Assembly (NCBI RefSeq): GCF_003605475.1
Contig: NZ_RAHX01000001.1
Span: 1,798,001 to 1,862,000 of the forward strand
Direction of reading: 5' to 3'
DNA from: Aurantiacibacter aquimixticola
Lineage (GTDB): Bacteria > Pseudomonadota > Alphaproteobacteria > Sphingomonadales > Sphingomonadaceae
DNA: 64,000 nucleotides
This document shows positions 29,332-39,205 of this stretch, in pieces. Numbering within the stretch: position 1 is the stretch's first letter; each line of letters starts with the position of its first letter. The notes below the pieces were generated by a model. That model saw only the letters and a program-made list of their open reading frames with translations, did no database searches and was not told the DNA's origin. The position numbers and the translations under genes are program-made.

Positions 29332-30009
29332 ATGGACGCGGCGCTCCTCTCGCTGATCGCCGCCAGCCTGACACTTGTCGGGACGCATATCGCTCTATCG
29401 CATCCGCTGCGCGCTCCGCTGATCGGCGCGATCGGCGAGGGCGGGTTTCAGCTGCTTTACAATGCCGTCAGCGTCGCCGCGCTGGTATGGATGTATTTCG
29501 CTTTCCGAGCGGCGCCCGCGGCGGATTTGCCGGGAAGCGGAAACGTGGGATGGTTCGCCGCGACGATCCTGACACTCCCCGCGCTGGTGCTGTTTCTCGG
29601 ATCGATAACACCTCGCAACCCGGCCCTGCCCGTTCCCGGAGCCGCATCGCAGGCAGGGAAGGCGGTGAAAGGCGTCTTTCGCGTCACGCGGCACCCCATG
29701 ATGTGGGGCTTCGCACTCTGGGCTGTCTCGCATCTGATCCTGTGGTGGAGCTGGCGCACCAATGTCCTCGCATTGGCGATCCTCACACTGGCGCTGCTCG
29801 GCGCGCATTTGCAGGATCGGAAGAAGCGGGCTCTGATGGGCGAGGCTTGGCGATCAAGGGAGGCGCGGACCACTTACCTGCCGCGGCTCGCCGGTTTCCG
29901 CGCCGTTGGCTGGAAGCTTTGGGTGGCCGCCATTCTCGCGTGGCTCGCCATCAGCTGGGCGCATATGCCGCTTAGAGGCGTCCCTGCTGGCATTTGGAGC
30001 TGGCTCTAG
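29332..30009 (+). CDS. NnrU family membrane protein
   Basis: A 225-residue inner-membrane protein of the NnrU family, first found near nitric-oxide reductase genes and related to the isoprenylcysteine methyltransferase-like fold. The start at 29332 lies 4 bases after the previous stop. Six or so helices are visible; family markers are GTHIALSHPLRAPL near the N-terminus, YFAFRAAP, FRVTRHPMMWGFALWAVSHL and a C-terminal GWKLWVAAILAW. The RHPMMWG motif is the most diagnostic. No denitrification genes are nearby, so the name is by family only. It overlaps the convergent hydrolase by 4 bases. Confidence 0.85.
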   Translation: MDAALLSLIAASLTLVGTHIALSHPLRAPLIGAIGEGGFQLLYNAVSVAALVWMYFAFRAAPAADLPGSGNVGWFAATILTLPALVLFLGSITPRNPALPVPGAASQAGKAVKGVFRVTRHPMMWGFALWAVSHLILWWSWRTNVLALAILTLALLGAHLQDRKKRALMGEAWRSREARTTYLPRLAGFRAVGWKLWVAAILAWLAISWAHMPLRGVPAGIWSWL

Positions 30010-30788
30010 CGCTTCGATTGCTCGTCGAGAAACCGTGCGATACGCTGCTGTATCGGCGTGTGAACGATCAGGTCGTGGCCCCAGCCCGGATAGGTTTCCA
30101 TAACCGTGCTATTCCGCACAGCAGCCAGGGTCTGGGCCTGATCGAGCGAGATAAGCGTATCGCCCTCGCCGTGGAGGATCAGAACCGGTTCGGCAATCTC
30201 GTCAAGCTTACCGGCATTGTCGTAAGTGTCGCGAAGCAGCATCCGGACCGGCAGCCAGCGCATGCGGCGCGACACCGTCTCCTCCAGGCTGTCGAAAGGT
30301 GAGATGAGGACGAGCGCGCTCGCCTCCACCTCGCTCGCTAGTTGGACCGCGACGCCAGAACCGATCGAATTGCCGACCAGCACTATATCGGTCACACCTC
30401 GCTCGGCAAGACAGCGCCATGCCGCCCGACCATCGCGATATAGGCCCTGTTCCGACGGGGAGCCGGGATTTCCCGAGTATCCTCGATACTCGGCCGCCAG
30501 TATTCCGAAGCCCGACGCGGCGAGGTCCTCGGTGACCATCGCCGTCGATTGCCAGCTCGCGCCGTTTCCGTGGAAGAACAGAAGGGTCGGCTTGCCCGGC
30601 GCGGCAGTACGATAGCCTGCCTTAAGGTCCAAGCCGTCATCGGTGCGGTAAGTTACACGCACGAAGCCAGGCGGTACGCCATTGTCGACCGGCGGCACGG
30701 GATAGATCAGGCGCTCCTGAAAGATCCATGCCAGCACGACTGCGCCAAGATAGATCGTCGCCAAGACGAGGGCGGCAACGCCGAGCAT
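30006..30788 (-). CDS. Membrane-anchored alpha/beta hydrolase (ABHD13/17-like)
   Basis: A 260-residue hydrolase with one N-terminal membrane helix (VAALVLATIYLGAVVLAWIF) followed by the QERLIYPVP motif seen in this group. The catalytic elements are the oxyanion HGNGASW, the nucleophile elbow GNSIGSG, an Asp in HGEGDTLIS and the His in GWGHD. The single helix probably leaves the catalytic domain on one face of the inner membrane. Substrate unknown. dxs lies 23 bases upstream in the same direction, so they may be co-transcribed. Confidence 0.85.
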   Translation of the reverse strand: MLGVAALVLATIYLGAVVLAWIFQERLIYPVPPVDNGVPPGFVRVTYRTDDGLDLKAGYRTAAPGKPTLLFFHGNGASWQSTAMVTEDLAASGFGILAAEYRGYSGNPGSPSEQGLYRDGRAAWRCLAERGVTDIVLVGNSIGSGVAVQLASEVEASALVLISPFDSLEETVSRRMRWLPVRMLLRDTYDNAGKLDEIAEPVLILHGEGDTLISLDQAQTLAAVRNSTVMETYPGWGHDLIVHTPIQQRIARFLDEQSKR

Positions 30789-30811
30789 CCGCGAGGCTCC
30801 GCGCTTCGGGT

Positions 30812-32758
30812 TCAGGCGCGCGCCTCCTCGACGCCCGCGCTATTATGCCGCAGCGCGCCAAGAACGGTCTCGACGATATGCGGCGCGTTGAGCCGCGCCT
30901 GATCGTATTGTTTTGTCGGATCGTCCTGATCGATAAACACGTCGGGCAGCCGCATCGTGCGAATTTTCAGGCCGCCATCCATCAGACCCTCGTCGCTCGC
31001 CATTGTGAGCACATGCGCGCCGAGGCCGCCGATCGCGGCCTCCTCCACAGTGACCAGCACATCGTGCGTAGCGGCGAGTTTGCGGATCATTTCCTCATCG
31101 ATCGGTTTGGCAAACCGCATATCGGCGACGGTGGTGGCCAGGCCCTTGGCCTCCAGCTGGTCGGCAGCCTTCTTCGCCTCTTCAAGACGCGCGCCGAGCG
31201 AGAGTATGGCGACCTTGCCGCCCTTCTCGATTTCGCCGGTTTCCGGCCGCACGATGCGGCCCTTGCCGATCTCCAGCAATTCCGGCGTTTCCGGGATGTC
31301 CACGCCAACGCCGTTGCCGCGCGGATAGCGAAAGGCGATCGGCCCGCTGTCGTGTTCGGCTGCGGTATAAGTCATATGGGCGAGTTCCGCCTCGTCCGCA
31401 GCCGCCATCACCACGAAGTTCGGCAGGCTGGCCAAATAGGTGACATCGAAGCTGCCCGCATGGGTCGCGCCGTCCGCGCCGACAAGTCCTGCGCGGTCGA
31501 TGGCGAAGCGCACGGGCAGGTTCTGGATTGCTACATCATGCACCACCTGGTCGTAGGCGCGCTGCAGGAAGGTCGAATAGATCGCAGCGAAGGGGCGCAT
31601 GCCCTGCGCCGCGAGGCCTGCCGCAAACGTCACGCCGTGCTGTTCGGCGATGCCGACATCGAAGCTGCGATCGGGATGCGCGGCGGCGAACTTGTCGACG
31701 CCCGTCCCGCTCGGCATGGCGGCAGTGATGGCGCAGATGCGCTTGTCGGTCTCGGCCAGCTTGGCGAGCGTTTCGCCGAACACGTTCTGATACGCCGGGG
31801 GGCCTGCTTTCGATTTCGCTTTCTCTCCGGTGACAACGTCGAATTTCGGCACGCCATGATATTTGTCGGCGCTGTTTTCCGCCGGATCGTAGCCCTTACC
31901 CTTGGTTGTCACGACATGAACGAGAACCGGCCCTTGCTCGCTATCGCGGACGTTCTCGAGCACCGGGATAAGGTGATCCAGGTTATGTCCATCGATCGGG
32001 CCGACATAGTAGAAGCCCAGCTCCTCAAACATGGTGCCGCCGGTCACCATACCGCGCGCATATTCCTCGGCCTTTTCAAGACCCGAATGCACACGGCGGG
32101 AGAGCTTCTTGGCGAATTTCGAGGCGAGCGAGCGAAGGCCGAGATATTCGCTGGAGGATACCATCCGCGCGAGATAGGCGGAGAGCCCGCCGACCGGCGG
32201 CGCGATCGACATGTCGTTATCGTTGAGAATCACGATCAGGCGATTGCCCGCCTGCTCGGCGTTGTTCATCGCCTCGTAGGCCATGCCAGCGCTCATCGCT
32301 CCGTCACCGATGACGGCGATTGCCTTGCCGGGCTTGCCGTTCAGCTTGTTTGCCACCGCGAAGCCGAGACCGGCCGAAATGGAGGTCGAGGAGTGCGCCG
32401 CGCCGAACGGATCGTATTCGCTCTCGCTTCGCTTGGTGAAACCGGACAGGCCGCCGCCCTGGCGCAGCGTACGGATGCGATCGCGCCGCCCGGTGAGGAT
32501 CTTGTGCGGATAGGCCTGGTGGCCGACATCCCAGATCAGCCGATCGTCGGGCGTGTTGAAGATGTAGTGAATCGCCACCGTAAGCTCGACGACGCCGAGT
32601 CCACTGCCGAGATGTCCCCCGGTCGACCCGACAGCATCGATCATTTCGGTGCGGAGTTCGTCGGCAAGCTGCCGCAGTTGCGCGGTCTCGAGCTTGCGGA
32701 GATCGTCTGGCGTGTCGACCGTATCGAGCAACGGCGTGTTCGGGCGGGGAGCTGTCAT
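30812..32758 (-). CDS. dxs: 1-deoxy-D-xylulose-5-phosphate synthase
   Basis: A 648-residue thiamine-diphosphate enzyme making DXP from pyruvate and glyceraldehyde-3-phosphate, the entry step of the MEP isoprenoid pathway that would feed ubiquinone, carotenoids and hopanoids. Visible are the substrate loop [30 protein letters not shown], the TPP motif [16 protein letters not shown], the second-domain glutamate in [15 protein letters not shown], and the transketolase C-terminal domain. Full length, ATG start. The hydrolase gene follows after 23 bases. Confidence 0.97.
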   Translation of the reverse strand: MTAPRPNTPLLDTVDTPDDLRKLETAQLRQLADELRTEMIDAVGSTGGHLGSGLGVVELTVAIHYIFNTPDDRLIWDVGHQAYPHKILTGRRDRIRTLRQGGGLSGFTKRSESEYDPFGAAHSSTSISAGLGFAVANKLNGKPGKAIAVIGDGAMSAGMAYEAMNNAEQAGNRLIVILNDNDMSIAPPVGGLSAYLARMVSSSEYLGLRSLASKFAKKLSRRVHSGLEKAEEYARGMVTGGTMFEELGFYYVGPIDGHNLDHLIPVLENVRDSEQGPVLVHVVTTKGKGYDPAENSADKYHGVPKFDVVTGEKAKSKAGPPAYQNVFGETLAKLAETDKRICAITAAMPSGTGVDKFAAAHPDRSFDVGIAEQHGVTFAAGLAAQGMRPFAAIYSTFLQRAYDQVVHDVAIQNLPVRFAIDRAGLVGADGATHAGSFDVTYLASLPNFVVMAAADEAELAHMTYTAAEHDSGPIAFRYPRGNGVGVDIPETPELLEIGKGRIVRPETGEIEKGGKVAILSLGARLEEAKKAADQLEAKGLATTVADMRFAKPIDEEMIRKLAATHDVLVTVEEAAIGGLGAHVLTMASDEGLMDGGLKIRTMRLPDVFIDQDDPTKQYDQARLNAPHIVETVLGALRHNSAGVEEARA

Positions 32759-32832
32759 GCCAGTGCTCTACCAACGATTTTCTGGCCTGTCGATGAACGC
32801 TTCATCGACAATTCAGCACGTTCCGTCGCAGT

Positions 32833-33300
32833 CTATCCGGCGCATTCGCGGCACAGACCGCGCAATTCGACCACCGGGCGCACGCCGCTATAGCCGTGGT
32901 CGCTCCCAGCGGAGCGGAGAGCGCCTGTCAGCTTGTCATCGTCGAAATGGTCAGCCTGCCCGCAATCGTCGCAGATCAGGAACACGCAATCGTGGCGACA
33001 GCCAGGATGTGTGTTGACGAGATAAGCGTTCGCGCTCTCGATACGATTGGCGAGATTGGTTCGCACGAAGAGATCAAGGATGCGATAGACGCTGTTGGCG
33101 GCGACTCGTTTGCCACGCGCCTTTCCGACGTCCTCGGCGATATCGTATGCGGATGCAGGCCGGTCCTGTGCGGCAAGGACGCGGAAGACATCCTCCCGCA
33201 TGGCGGTCCACTGTTCGCCGGCATCCTTCAGGACAGCTCCAGCCTCGTCGATAAGCCGGTCGCCGGAATGTTCATGGTGATGATGATGCACTGTAGCCAT
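32833..33300 (-). CDS. zur: Fur family regulator, probably Zur
   Basis: A 155-residue metal-sensing repressor. The winged helix is visible (YDIAEDVGKARGKRVAANSVYR split around residue 60) followed by the dimerisation domain with structural zinc cysteines CDDC and CREC. Spacing and the short acidic segment DHFDDDKL favour Zur over Fur. The N-terminus is unusually His-rich: residues 5-9 and 11 are His in VHHHHHEHSGD. No Zur box is identifiable by eye and no zinc transporter is adjacent, so the Zur name is from sequence type. msrA lies 35 bases upstream on the same strand. Confidence 0.82.
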   Translation of the reverse strand: MATVHHHHHEHSGDRLIDEAGAVLKDAGEQWTAMREDVFRVLAAQDRPASAYDIAEDVGKARGKRVAANSVYRILDLFVRTNLANRIESANAYLVNTHPGCRHDCVFLICDDCGQADHFDDDKLTGALRSAGSDHGYSGVRPVVELRGLCRECAG

Positions 33301-33335
33301 GCGCCCGATATAGGCGCGCGCGCTGCCCCCGGCAA

Positions 33336-34007
33336 TCAGCCGGTGCGAAAGCGCGAACGGTAGAGCTGCGGGAAGTTCGCGCGAAGGGCGCGGATCTTTG
33401 GTGCATCCCAGCGGCGAATGTAGCCGTGATTGGGATTTCGATGCGCGAAATCCTGGTGATAGGCCTCCGCCTCGTAGAAGCGCTGATGATCCTCCACGCG
33501 CACGGCGATCGGGTCATCCCACACGCCCGAGCGGCCCATCTGATTGATGTAGGAGCGCGCAACCGCCCGCTGCTCGGTTGTCAGCGGGATGATCGCGGCG
33601 CGATAATGCGCGCCGCGGTCCGGCCCTTGGCGATTCACAAGCGTCGGATCGGCGACGACCGAGAACAGGATTTGCAGCAATTCGTCATAGCGGACCACGG
33701 ATGGGTCGTACGTCACCCGCACCGCCTCGGCATGGCGGGTGAAGCCGCCGGAAACGCGATCATACGTCGCATTGGCGGAAGTGCCGCCATGATAGCCGGA
33801 AACGGCGCTCGTCACGCCGCGCGTGTGGCTGAAAACAGCTTCCACGCCCCAAAAGCATCCGCCCGCGAAAATGGCAGTCTGCAGTCCGGATTCGCTCGCC
33901 TGTCGCGCGGGCACTGGCGCATCGAACACCTCGGCCGACGCAGTGGCTGGGAGGGCGGTGGTCGCAATGCCGAGCGCGAGGGCTGCGGCGAATGTCTTCT
34001 TCAGCAT
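33336..34007 (-). CDS. msrA: Methionine-S-sulfoxide reductase, periplasmic
   Basis: A 223-residue enzyme reducing Met-S-sulfoxide. A Sec signal peptide (MLKKTFAAALALGIATTALP, cleavage after TASA) puts it in the periplasm. The catalytic motif GCFWGVE (Cys51), the SGYHGG segment, and the RFYEAEAYHQDF region with the substrate Glu and Tyr are present. A GGAGGAG site precedes the ATG, which overlaps the stop of a tiny upstream ORF (TGATG). Together with the exported MsrB elsewhere in the window, both sulfoxide stereoisomers can be repaired outside the cytoplasm. Confidence 0.94.
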   Translation of the reverse strand: MLKKTFAAALALGIATTALPATASAEVFDAPVPARQASESGLQTAIFAGGCFWGVEAVFSHTRGVTSAVSGYHGGTSANATYDRVSGGFTRHAEAVRVTYDPSVVRYDELLQILFSVVADPTLVNRQGPDRGAHYRAAIIPLTTEQRAVARSYINQMGRSGVWDDPIAVRVEDHQRFYEAEAYHQDFAHRNPNHGYIRRWDAPKIRALRANFPQLYRSRFRTG

Positions 34008-34111
34008 CAGGCTCCTCCGAGTTGCGGAAGGATATTCGCGACCAGTATGGCAGCGGTTACACCGAAACCCAGGAAGAAAGAGCGATAAAGTTCGGAGTTG
34101 AAAAGTTCCAT
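34007..34111 (-). CDS. Tiny single-span membrane protein upstream of msrA (34 aa)
   Basis: A 34-residue frame, MELFNSELYRSFFLGFGV then TAAILVANILPQLGGA, with a short polar N-terminus and one hydrophobic helix. Its stop codon overlaps the msrA start as TGATG, and the strong msrA ribosome site (GGAGGAG) lies inside its last codons; that coupling is the main evidence it is translated. The start itself has no evident Shine-Dalgarno. No family recognised with certainty; similar very short hydrophobic ORFs are often left out of sphingomonad annotations. It may simply couple msrA translation, or be a small membrane peptide in its own right. Confidence 0.6.
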   Translation of the reverse strand: MELFNSELYRSFFLGFGVTAAILVANILPQLGGA

Positions 34112-34237
34112 TGGGGGATGTCCGTATCGAAAATGGCGTATGCGCTGAATTTCGTTACAGACTAGCGAAGGGTTACTTTCGAAGTTCTGAATTTCGCCGA
34201 ATTGCGTCGTTCAGACACAACGCTTCGGCGCGCTCGG

Positions 34238-35860
34238 TCAGTGCTGGAAGTGCCGCATCCCGGTGAACACCATGGCGATACCGGCCTTGTCGGCGGCTGC
34301 GATGACTTCCTCGTCGCGCATGGAGCCGCCCGGCTGGATCACCATCGTCGCGCCCGCTTCCACCGCGCTCAGCAAGCCGTCAGCGAAGGGAAAGAAGGCA
34401 TCCGAGGCCACCGCGCTGCCGACCGTCATCGGCTCCTCCCAGCCCGCCGCTTCGGCTGCTTCGCGAGCTCTGACGGCGGCTATCCTGCTTGAATCGCGCC
34501 GGTTCATCTGGCCCGCACCGATGCCAGCCGTGACGCCATCCTTGGCATAAACGATGGCATTGGACTTTACATGCTTGGCAACCTTCCAGGCGAAGAGCGC
34601 GTCTGCGACTTCGTGCTCGGTCGGCTGACGCTTGGTCACGACCTTGAGATCTTCGGCAGCGACGCGCCCGGCATCGCGCGACTGAAGGAGCATGCCCCCG
34701 GCGATAGTCTTCATCTCGAATCCACCGCGTGAAGGATCGGGCAATTCGTCGAGCATCAGCAGACGTAGATTCTTCTTCGTGGCGAAGGTTTCACGCGCCT
34801 CGACGTCGGCTCCCGGCGCGATGACGACCTCGGTGAAGATTTGCGTGATCGCCTTGGCGGTCGCTCCGTCGAGCGGGACATTGCTGGCGACGATGCCGCC
34901 GAACGCCGAGACGCTATCGCAGGCCAGCGCTTTTTCCCACGCTTCGAGCAGACTGTCCGCCACGGCGACGCCGCACGGATTGGCGTGCTTCACGATCACG
35001 ACGGCGGGTCGGTCGGCGGGGAATTCCGCCACCAGGCCCAGTGCCGCATCGGCATCGTTGAGATTGTTGTAGCTGAGCGCCTTACCCTGCACCTGCTCGG
35101 CCTGAGGTATGCCTTTCGCATTTACGCTCTGCGGCACGTAGATCGCGGCGGACTGGTGCGGGTTCTCACCGTAACGCAGCTCGTCCTTCTTGGTAAAGGC
35201 AAGCGGCATCGTGTCCGCGAAAGGCGTTGCTTTCAGCGCTTCGGGGCCGAGCGGATTGGTGAACGCATCGCCGAAGGCTAACCAGTTCGCAATGGCGGCA
35301 TCGTAGCTCGCCGTTTTGGCAAAGGCTTTCACTGCCATGCGCGTGCGGAAGGCGAGCGTGGTCGCGCCGTCATGATCGGCAAGCTCTTCCATCAACTCGC
35401 CATAATCGGCCGGGTCGGTGACAATAGTGACGTAGTGATGGTTCTTGCTGGCCGAGCGGACCATCGCCGGGCCGCCGATATCGATATTTTCGATGATATC
35501 GTCGCGGCTCGCTCCGCGCGCGACGGTTTCCTCGAATGGATAGAGATTGACCACCAGCAGATCGATCGAGCCGATATCGTGCGCTTCCATCGCGGCGGCG
35601 TGATCGGGATCGTCCCGCACGGCGAGGAGACCGCCATGCACCATCGGGTGGAGCGTTTTGACCCGCCCATCCATCATCTCGGGAAACTGCGTCACATCAG
35701 AAACGTCGCGCACGTCCAGCCCGGCATCGCGCAGAGTTCGCGCCGTGCCGCCGGTCGAGATCAGCTCCACGCCTGCCTTCGCCAGCCGACCCGCCAGTTC
35801 GACAACGCCGCTCTTGTCGGACACCGAAAGGAGGGCCCGCCGGATCGCAATATCGCTCAT
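34238..35860 (-). CDS. purH: Bifunctional AICAR formyltransferase/IMP cyclohydrolase
   Basis: A 540-residue enzyme for the last two steps of de novo purine synthesis. The N-terminal cyclohydrolase domain has [29 protein letters not shown] and [15 protein letters not shown]. The C-terminal formyltransferase domain has [12 protein letters not shown], the KHANPCGVA catalytic motif, DSVSAFGGI and GQMNRRDS, ending [15 protein letters not shown]. Full length and standard. It lies 10 bases after the heparinase-like gene, so rpe, heparinase-like and purH form one transcript. Confidence 0.97.
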   Translation of the reverse strand: MSDIAIRRALLSVSDKSGVVELAGRLAKAGVELISTGGTARTLRDAGLDVRDVSDVTQFPEMMDGRVKTLHPMVHGGLLAVRDDPDHAAAMEAHDIGSIDLLVVNLYPFEETVARGASRDDIIENIDIGGPAMVRSASKNHHYVTIVTDPADYGELMEELADHDGATTLAFRTRMAVKAFAKTASYDAAIANWLAFGDAFTNPLGPEALKATPFADTMPLAFTKKDELRYGENPHQSAAIYVPQSVNAKGIPQAEQVQGKALSYNNLNDADAALGLVAEFPADRPAVVIVKHANPCGVAVADSLLEAWEKALACDSVSAFGGIVASNVPLDGATAKAITQIFTEVVIAPGADVEARETFATKKNLRLLMLDELPDPSRGGFEMKTIAGGMLLQSRDAGRVAAEDLKVVTKRQPTEHEVADALFAWKVAKHVKSNAIVYAKDGVTAGIGAGQMNRRDSSRIAAVRAREAAEAAGWEEPMTVGSAVASDAFFPFADGLLSAVEAGATMVIQPGGSMRDEEVIAAADKAGIAMVFTGMRHFQH

Positions 35861-35870
35861 TTCGTGAATT

Positions 35871-37757
35871 CTATCCCATGCGTTTGAGCAGCCAGGCGAA
35901 GTTTCCGCCGCCGCGCGAGGCGAGTCCCTGGATTACCAGCTGCTGTATCGGATGCGGGCGGCCATGGCCATCGACCCACATGCTCTCCTCGATCTCGAGC
36001 GCTTCCGCCCCGGTCGCGAATTGCCACAGGCTCCCATCGGGCAGAAGCAGGCTCGCCCCGCGCCCGCCGTCGGCAAGGGTCGCCTCGACATGCCTGCCGA
36101 TATGGAAGCGGATGGCGAAAGGCACCTTGCCGCGCTTGCCCTTGCGACCGGAGGGCAGGAGCACGTCTTCACCACGCAATTCCGCACCGTCATCGCGCAA
36201 TAGCAGGACGCGCTTGTGCAGCAGGCCAAAGCGCTGGGCGTAACCGTCATGCGAGGTTTCGATCCGCCGCGCGCCGCCACTTTCCAGCGTCACGGGGCGC
36301 ATATCGATCTCGACTTCGCCCACGCCGCCGCCAAGCTTTCCGTCGAGCAGAACGGCGGTGGAATTGGCGTCGCCCAACACTAGGGTCGAATGCGCGGCGG
36401 TGGCGCGCAGGCCCTGCTCGATGCGGATCGGCACCTGCCCTCCGGCAAGCGCCGATCCGCCGCAATTCACGATCAAGCGATGATCGCCGTAGCTGAATTC
36501 GAAGGCCAGCGTGGAGGCGCAACCATTGCGGGCGTGACGGGCGAGAGGCGGCGGAGACGCGTCGATCTGGAGAATGGCCGGCCCCGCCGCCACGCTCTGA
36601 TAGCCCCAGCCGCGTGGCTCTCGCAAAGGTCGGGCGCGCACACCGGTCGCCTCGACCAGAGCGGCGATGGAATCGCCAGGAAAAGCGGCGCCGCCCTGCC
36701 AGTTTCCAAGTCCACCATCGCTGTGTCGCAGGGCGAGCAGCGGGGGGACGAGAAGGGACAGCACGGTGCCGATCGCGTCCGGCAAGGTGCGCTTCGCGGC
36801 CCGATAACAGGCACCCAGATCCACCAGCATCGCGATCGCCTGGATTTGCGCCACCGGGCTTCGCGAGAGCACCCCACCATCGTCACCGACCAGTTCGCCC
36901 AGCGCTTTCACCAGACCGGCTTCGCCATAGAGGCGGCGCGGCTTGCCGTCGGGCAGCAATAGGCCTGCCGCGATAATCGCACACCAGGCCGCGGTCTCGC
37001 CTAGCCTGTCAGTCGTGCGGGATGCATTGCGATCGAGCCAGCGGGCGGTCTCTCCAGCCGCATCGAGCACACGCTGGCGCAGCCCCCTGCTCTCGTCCGA
37101 CAGGATGAGCGGCGCGTGGACGAGCCAGCCGAGCAGACGCAGTCCAGCGTTCTCGACCTTCCATGCCGGCCCTTTGCCGGGATGCGGATTGGCATCGAGC
37201 CAGCTTTCGAGAACCCGTTCCGCCACGGAAGTGCATTGGGCGCGCGGGGCACAGGAATCGAGATCGCGCAGCCAGGTAAAACCGTGCAGGCAGCGCTCGA
37301 TGGGCGGAGTGAGCTTTGCGGTCGGGCCGAAATCGACCTGCGCGATCGGCGTTTTGACGCCGTGAACGTAGAAATGCCCGGCCCTCAACGCCGTTCCTGC
37401 CGCCGGATCGCCCGATAACGGGCTTTCCACGGTCGCCAGCAGACGTGGGCGGGCGGGCTTGCGGAACGGGGCAACAAGTGTGTGGCCGGGTACACCGAGA
37501 CGATAGGCCAGCCGCATCATCTGCTCGCCCGGAGACAGCGCAGGCGGATCGAAATCCGTGACGACGAGCGAGCGATCGGCCGCGATGGTGTCCGGCATCT
37601 CGTCGCGCTGAACGGTGTCCTCGACCAGCGGCTCGCCCGCGTCGCTCAAAGGAATAGCGAGCTCGCCCTGCTTCAGCTCCTCCGGCGCGTGATCGCCGCG
37701 AACCGGCTCGGCCGTCTCGCGCATCTGGCGCGTCAGGCCGAGCGTGTCGGCATTCAT
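35871..37757 (-). CDS. Heparinase II/III family protein
   Basis: A 628-residue protein with an N-terminal toroid region (residues about 150-380, many WL and LGW helix motifs such as WLRDLDS and [11 protein letters not shown]) and a C-terminal beta-sandwich (about 400-600: [34 protein letters not shown]), the layout of heparinase II/III. No signal peptide is visible, unusual for a secreted lyase, and the first ~90 residues are acidic and look disordered. This gene type is widely conserved beside rpe and purH in alphaproteobacteria, suggesting a housekeeping role, possibly in envelope polysaccharide turnover, that is not established. It overlaps rpe by ATGA. Confidence 0.85.
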   Translation of the reverse strand: MNADTLGLTRQMRETAEPVRGDHAPEELKQGELAIPLSDAGEPLVEDTVQRDEMPDTIAADRSLVVTDFDPPALSPGEQMMRLAYRLGVPGHTLVAPFRKPARPRLLATVESPLSGDPAAGTALRAGHFYVHGVKTPIAQVDFGPTAKLTPPIERCLHGFTWLRDLDSCAPRAQCTSVAERVLESWLDANPHPGKGPAWKVENAGLRLLGWLVHAPLILSDESRGLRQRVLDAAGETARWLDRNASRTTDRLGETAAWCAIIAAGLLLPDGKPRRLYGEAGLVKALGELVGDDGGVLSRSPVAQIQAIAMLVDLGACYRAAKRTLPDAIGTVLSLLVPPLLALRHSDGGLGNWQGGAAFPGDSIAALVEATGVRARPLREPRGWGYQSVAAGPAILQIDASPPPLARHARNGCASTLAFEFSYGDHRLIVNCGGSALAGGQVPIRIEQGLRATAAHSTLVLGDANSTAVLLDGKLGGGVGEVEIDMRPVTLESGGARRIETSHDGYAQRFGLLHKRVLLLRDDGAELRGEDVLLPSGRKGKRGKVPFAIRFHIGRHVEATLADGGRGASLLLPDGSLWQFATGAEALEIEESMWVDGHGRPHPIQQLVIQGLASRGGGNFAWLLKRMG

Positions 37758-38419
37758 ACCCCACTCCCGCGCAGGGCAGCGATATTGGCAGCGTAGTGTG
37801 CCTCGCCGCCCTTGAAAGTGGCAGAACCCGCCACCAGCACATCCGCGCCGGCCTGCACGCAGAGCTTGGCGGTGTCGGGATTGACCCCGCCATCGACCTC
37901 GATCTGGATATCGAGCCCGGCGCGATCGATCGTGCCGCGCAATCGCTCGATCTTGCCGAGCTGCGAGTGGATGAAGCTCTGCCCGCCAAAGCCCGGATTA
38001 ACGCTCATCACCAGGATCAGATCGATATCCTCCAGGAGATAGTCGATCGAATCCTCATGCGTGCCGGGATTGAGCGACACGCCTGCCTTCTTGCCCAAGC
38101 CGCGGATCGCCTGCACCGTGCGGTGAGCGTGAGGCCCCGCTTCGGGATGAATGGTGATGATGTCGGCCCCGGCCTCGGCAAATGACTCCAGCCACTGATC
38201 GACCGGGGACACCATCAGATGCACGTCGAATGTCTTTTCACTGTGCGGGCGCAGCGCCTTGACCACATCGGGCCCGATGGTGAGGTTTGGCACGTAATGC
38301 CCATCCATCACATCGACATGGATCCAGTCGCAGCCCGCGGTGTCGATCGCGCGCACTTCCTCGCCCAACCGGGCGAAATCGGCGGAGAGGATCGACGGGG
38401 ATATGAGAGGGCGCGCCAT
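37754..38419 (-). CDS. rpe: Ribulose-phosphate 3-epimerase
   Basis: A 221-residue TIM-barrel enzyme interconverting ribulose-5-phosphate and xylulose-5-phosphate in the pentose phosphate pathway. It shows [34 protein letters not shown], the FDVHLMV metal ligands, [14 protein letters not shown] and [11 protein letters not shown], all complete. First gene of the rpe-heparinase-purH unit; its stop overlaps the next start. The 251 bases upstream to the DUF2141 gene hold no further gene that I can support. Confidence 0.96.
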   Translation of the reverse strand: MARPLISPSILSADFARLGEEVRAIDTAGCDWIHVDVMDGHYVPNLTIGPDVVKALRPHSEKTFDVHLMVSPVDQWLESFAEAGADIITIHPEAGPHAHRTVQAIRGLGKKAGVSLNPGTHEDSIDYLLEDIDLILVMSVNPGFGGQSFIHSQLGKIERLRGTIDRAGLDIQIEVDGGVNPDTAKLCVQAGADVLVAGSATFKGGEAHYAANIAALRGSGV

Positions 38420-38670
38420 GGCCCACTGATAAAGACGCGCGAATCGCGCCTCAAGGCAGCGGCAAGCGCATTTACCACCTTCACGGGGGAAAACTCCCGC
38501 TTCTTGCCGCCGAATGCGCCGCTTCAGCCTCCATTCAGCGCAAGTCCTGCAAAGCTTCGCGCAATATCGGGAAAGTGTGCAGAGCTCGCCACATGGTCGC
38601 TCGTCCGAGAGCCGTGGCGGTTCACCGCGCGCGACCTTCCCGCCCGTCGATTATGGATATGATACGCGCC

Positions 38671-39165
38671 ATGAAAACAAAGATACGTATTGTCGCCCTT
38701 GCGACCGCCGCTGTTGCAGCGACCGCGCTCGCCGCGCCAGCGGGCGCCCAGCAATATCGGCAGGAGCTGCGCCATTCTGTCGCGCCGTGCCAGGGCAGCG
38801 GCCCGGCGGTGTGGATCAATATCACCGGGATCGAGGAAACGCGCGGCACGCTGCGCATTCAGCTATATCGAGGAACGCGAGACGACTGGCTGGAGCGTGG
38901 CCGATGGCTGAACCGCATCGAAGTGCCGGCCCGCGCAGGATCGATGCAGGTCTGCATGCCCACGCCTGCCGCCGGAACTTACGCAATCGCCATCCGCCAC
39001 GATCTGAACGGCAATGGCCGCACCGACATGACGCAGGATGGCGGCGGCATGTCGAACAATCCGAGCATCAATATCTTCAATCTCGGCCGCCCGGGCGTCG
39101 ACCGGACGCGCTTCGCGATGGGCCGCGAGGTGAAGAGCATGACCATCCGCATGCGGTATATGTAG
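38671..39165 (+). CDS. Exported DUF2141 protein
   Basis: A 164-residue periplasmic or secreted protein. The ATG at 38671 gives a canonical signal peptide (MKTKIRIVALATAAVAATAL, cleavage after PAGAQ); an earlier ATG at 38653 is possible. The DUF2141 core is a beta-sandwich with GTLRIQLYRG, the VPARAGSMQVCMP strand, GTYAIAIRHDLNGNGRTD (Ca-loop-like) and the C-terminal TIRMRYM. It departs from its family after the DLNGNGR loop: the usual EGFGFS is replaced by GGGMSNNPSINIF. Two cysteines (PCQG, VCMP) may form a disulfide. Function unknown. A clear paralogue lies about 11 kb downstream. Confidence 0.82.
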   Translation: MKTKIRIVALATAAVAATALAAPAGAQQYRQELRHSVAPCQGSGPAVWINITGIEETRGTLRIQLYRGTRDDWLERGRWLNRIEVPARAGSMQVCMPTPAAGTYAIAIRHDLNGNGRTDMTQDGGGMSNNPSINIFNLGRPGVDRTRFAMGREVKSMTIRMRYM

Positions 39166-39205
39166 CGTCAGACAGAGGGCGGTCTGCGAAAGCGGGGGTG
39201 CAAAC

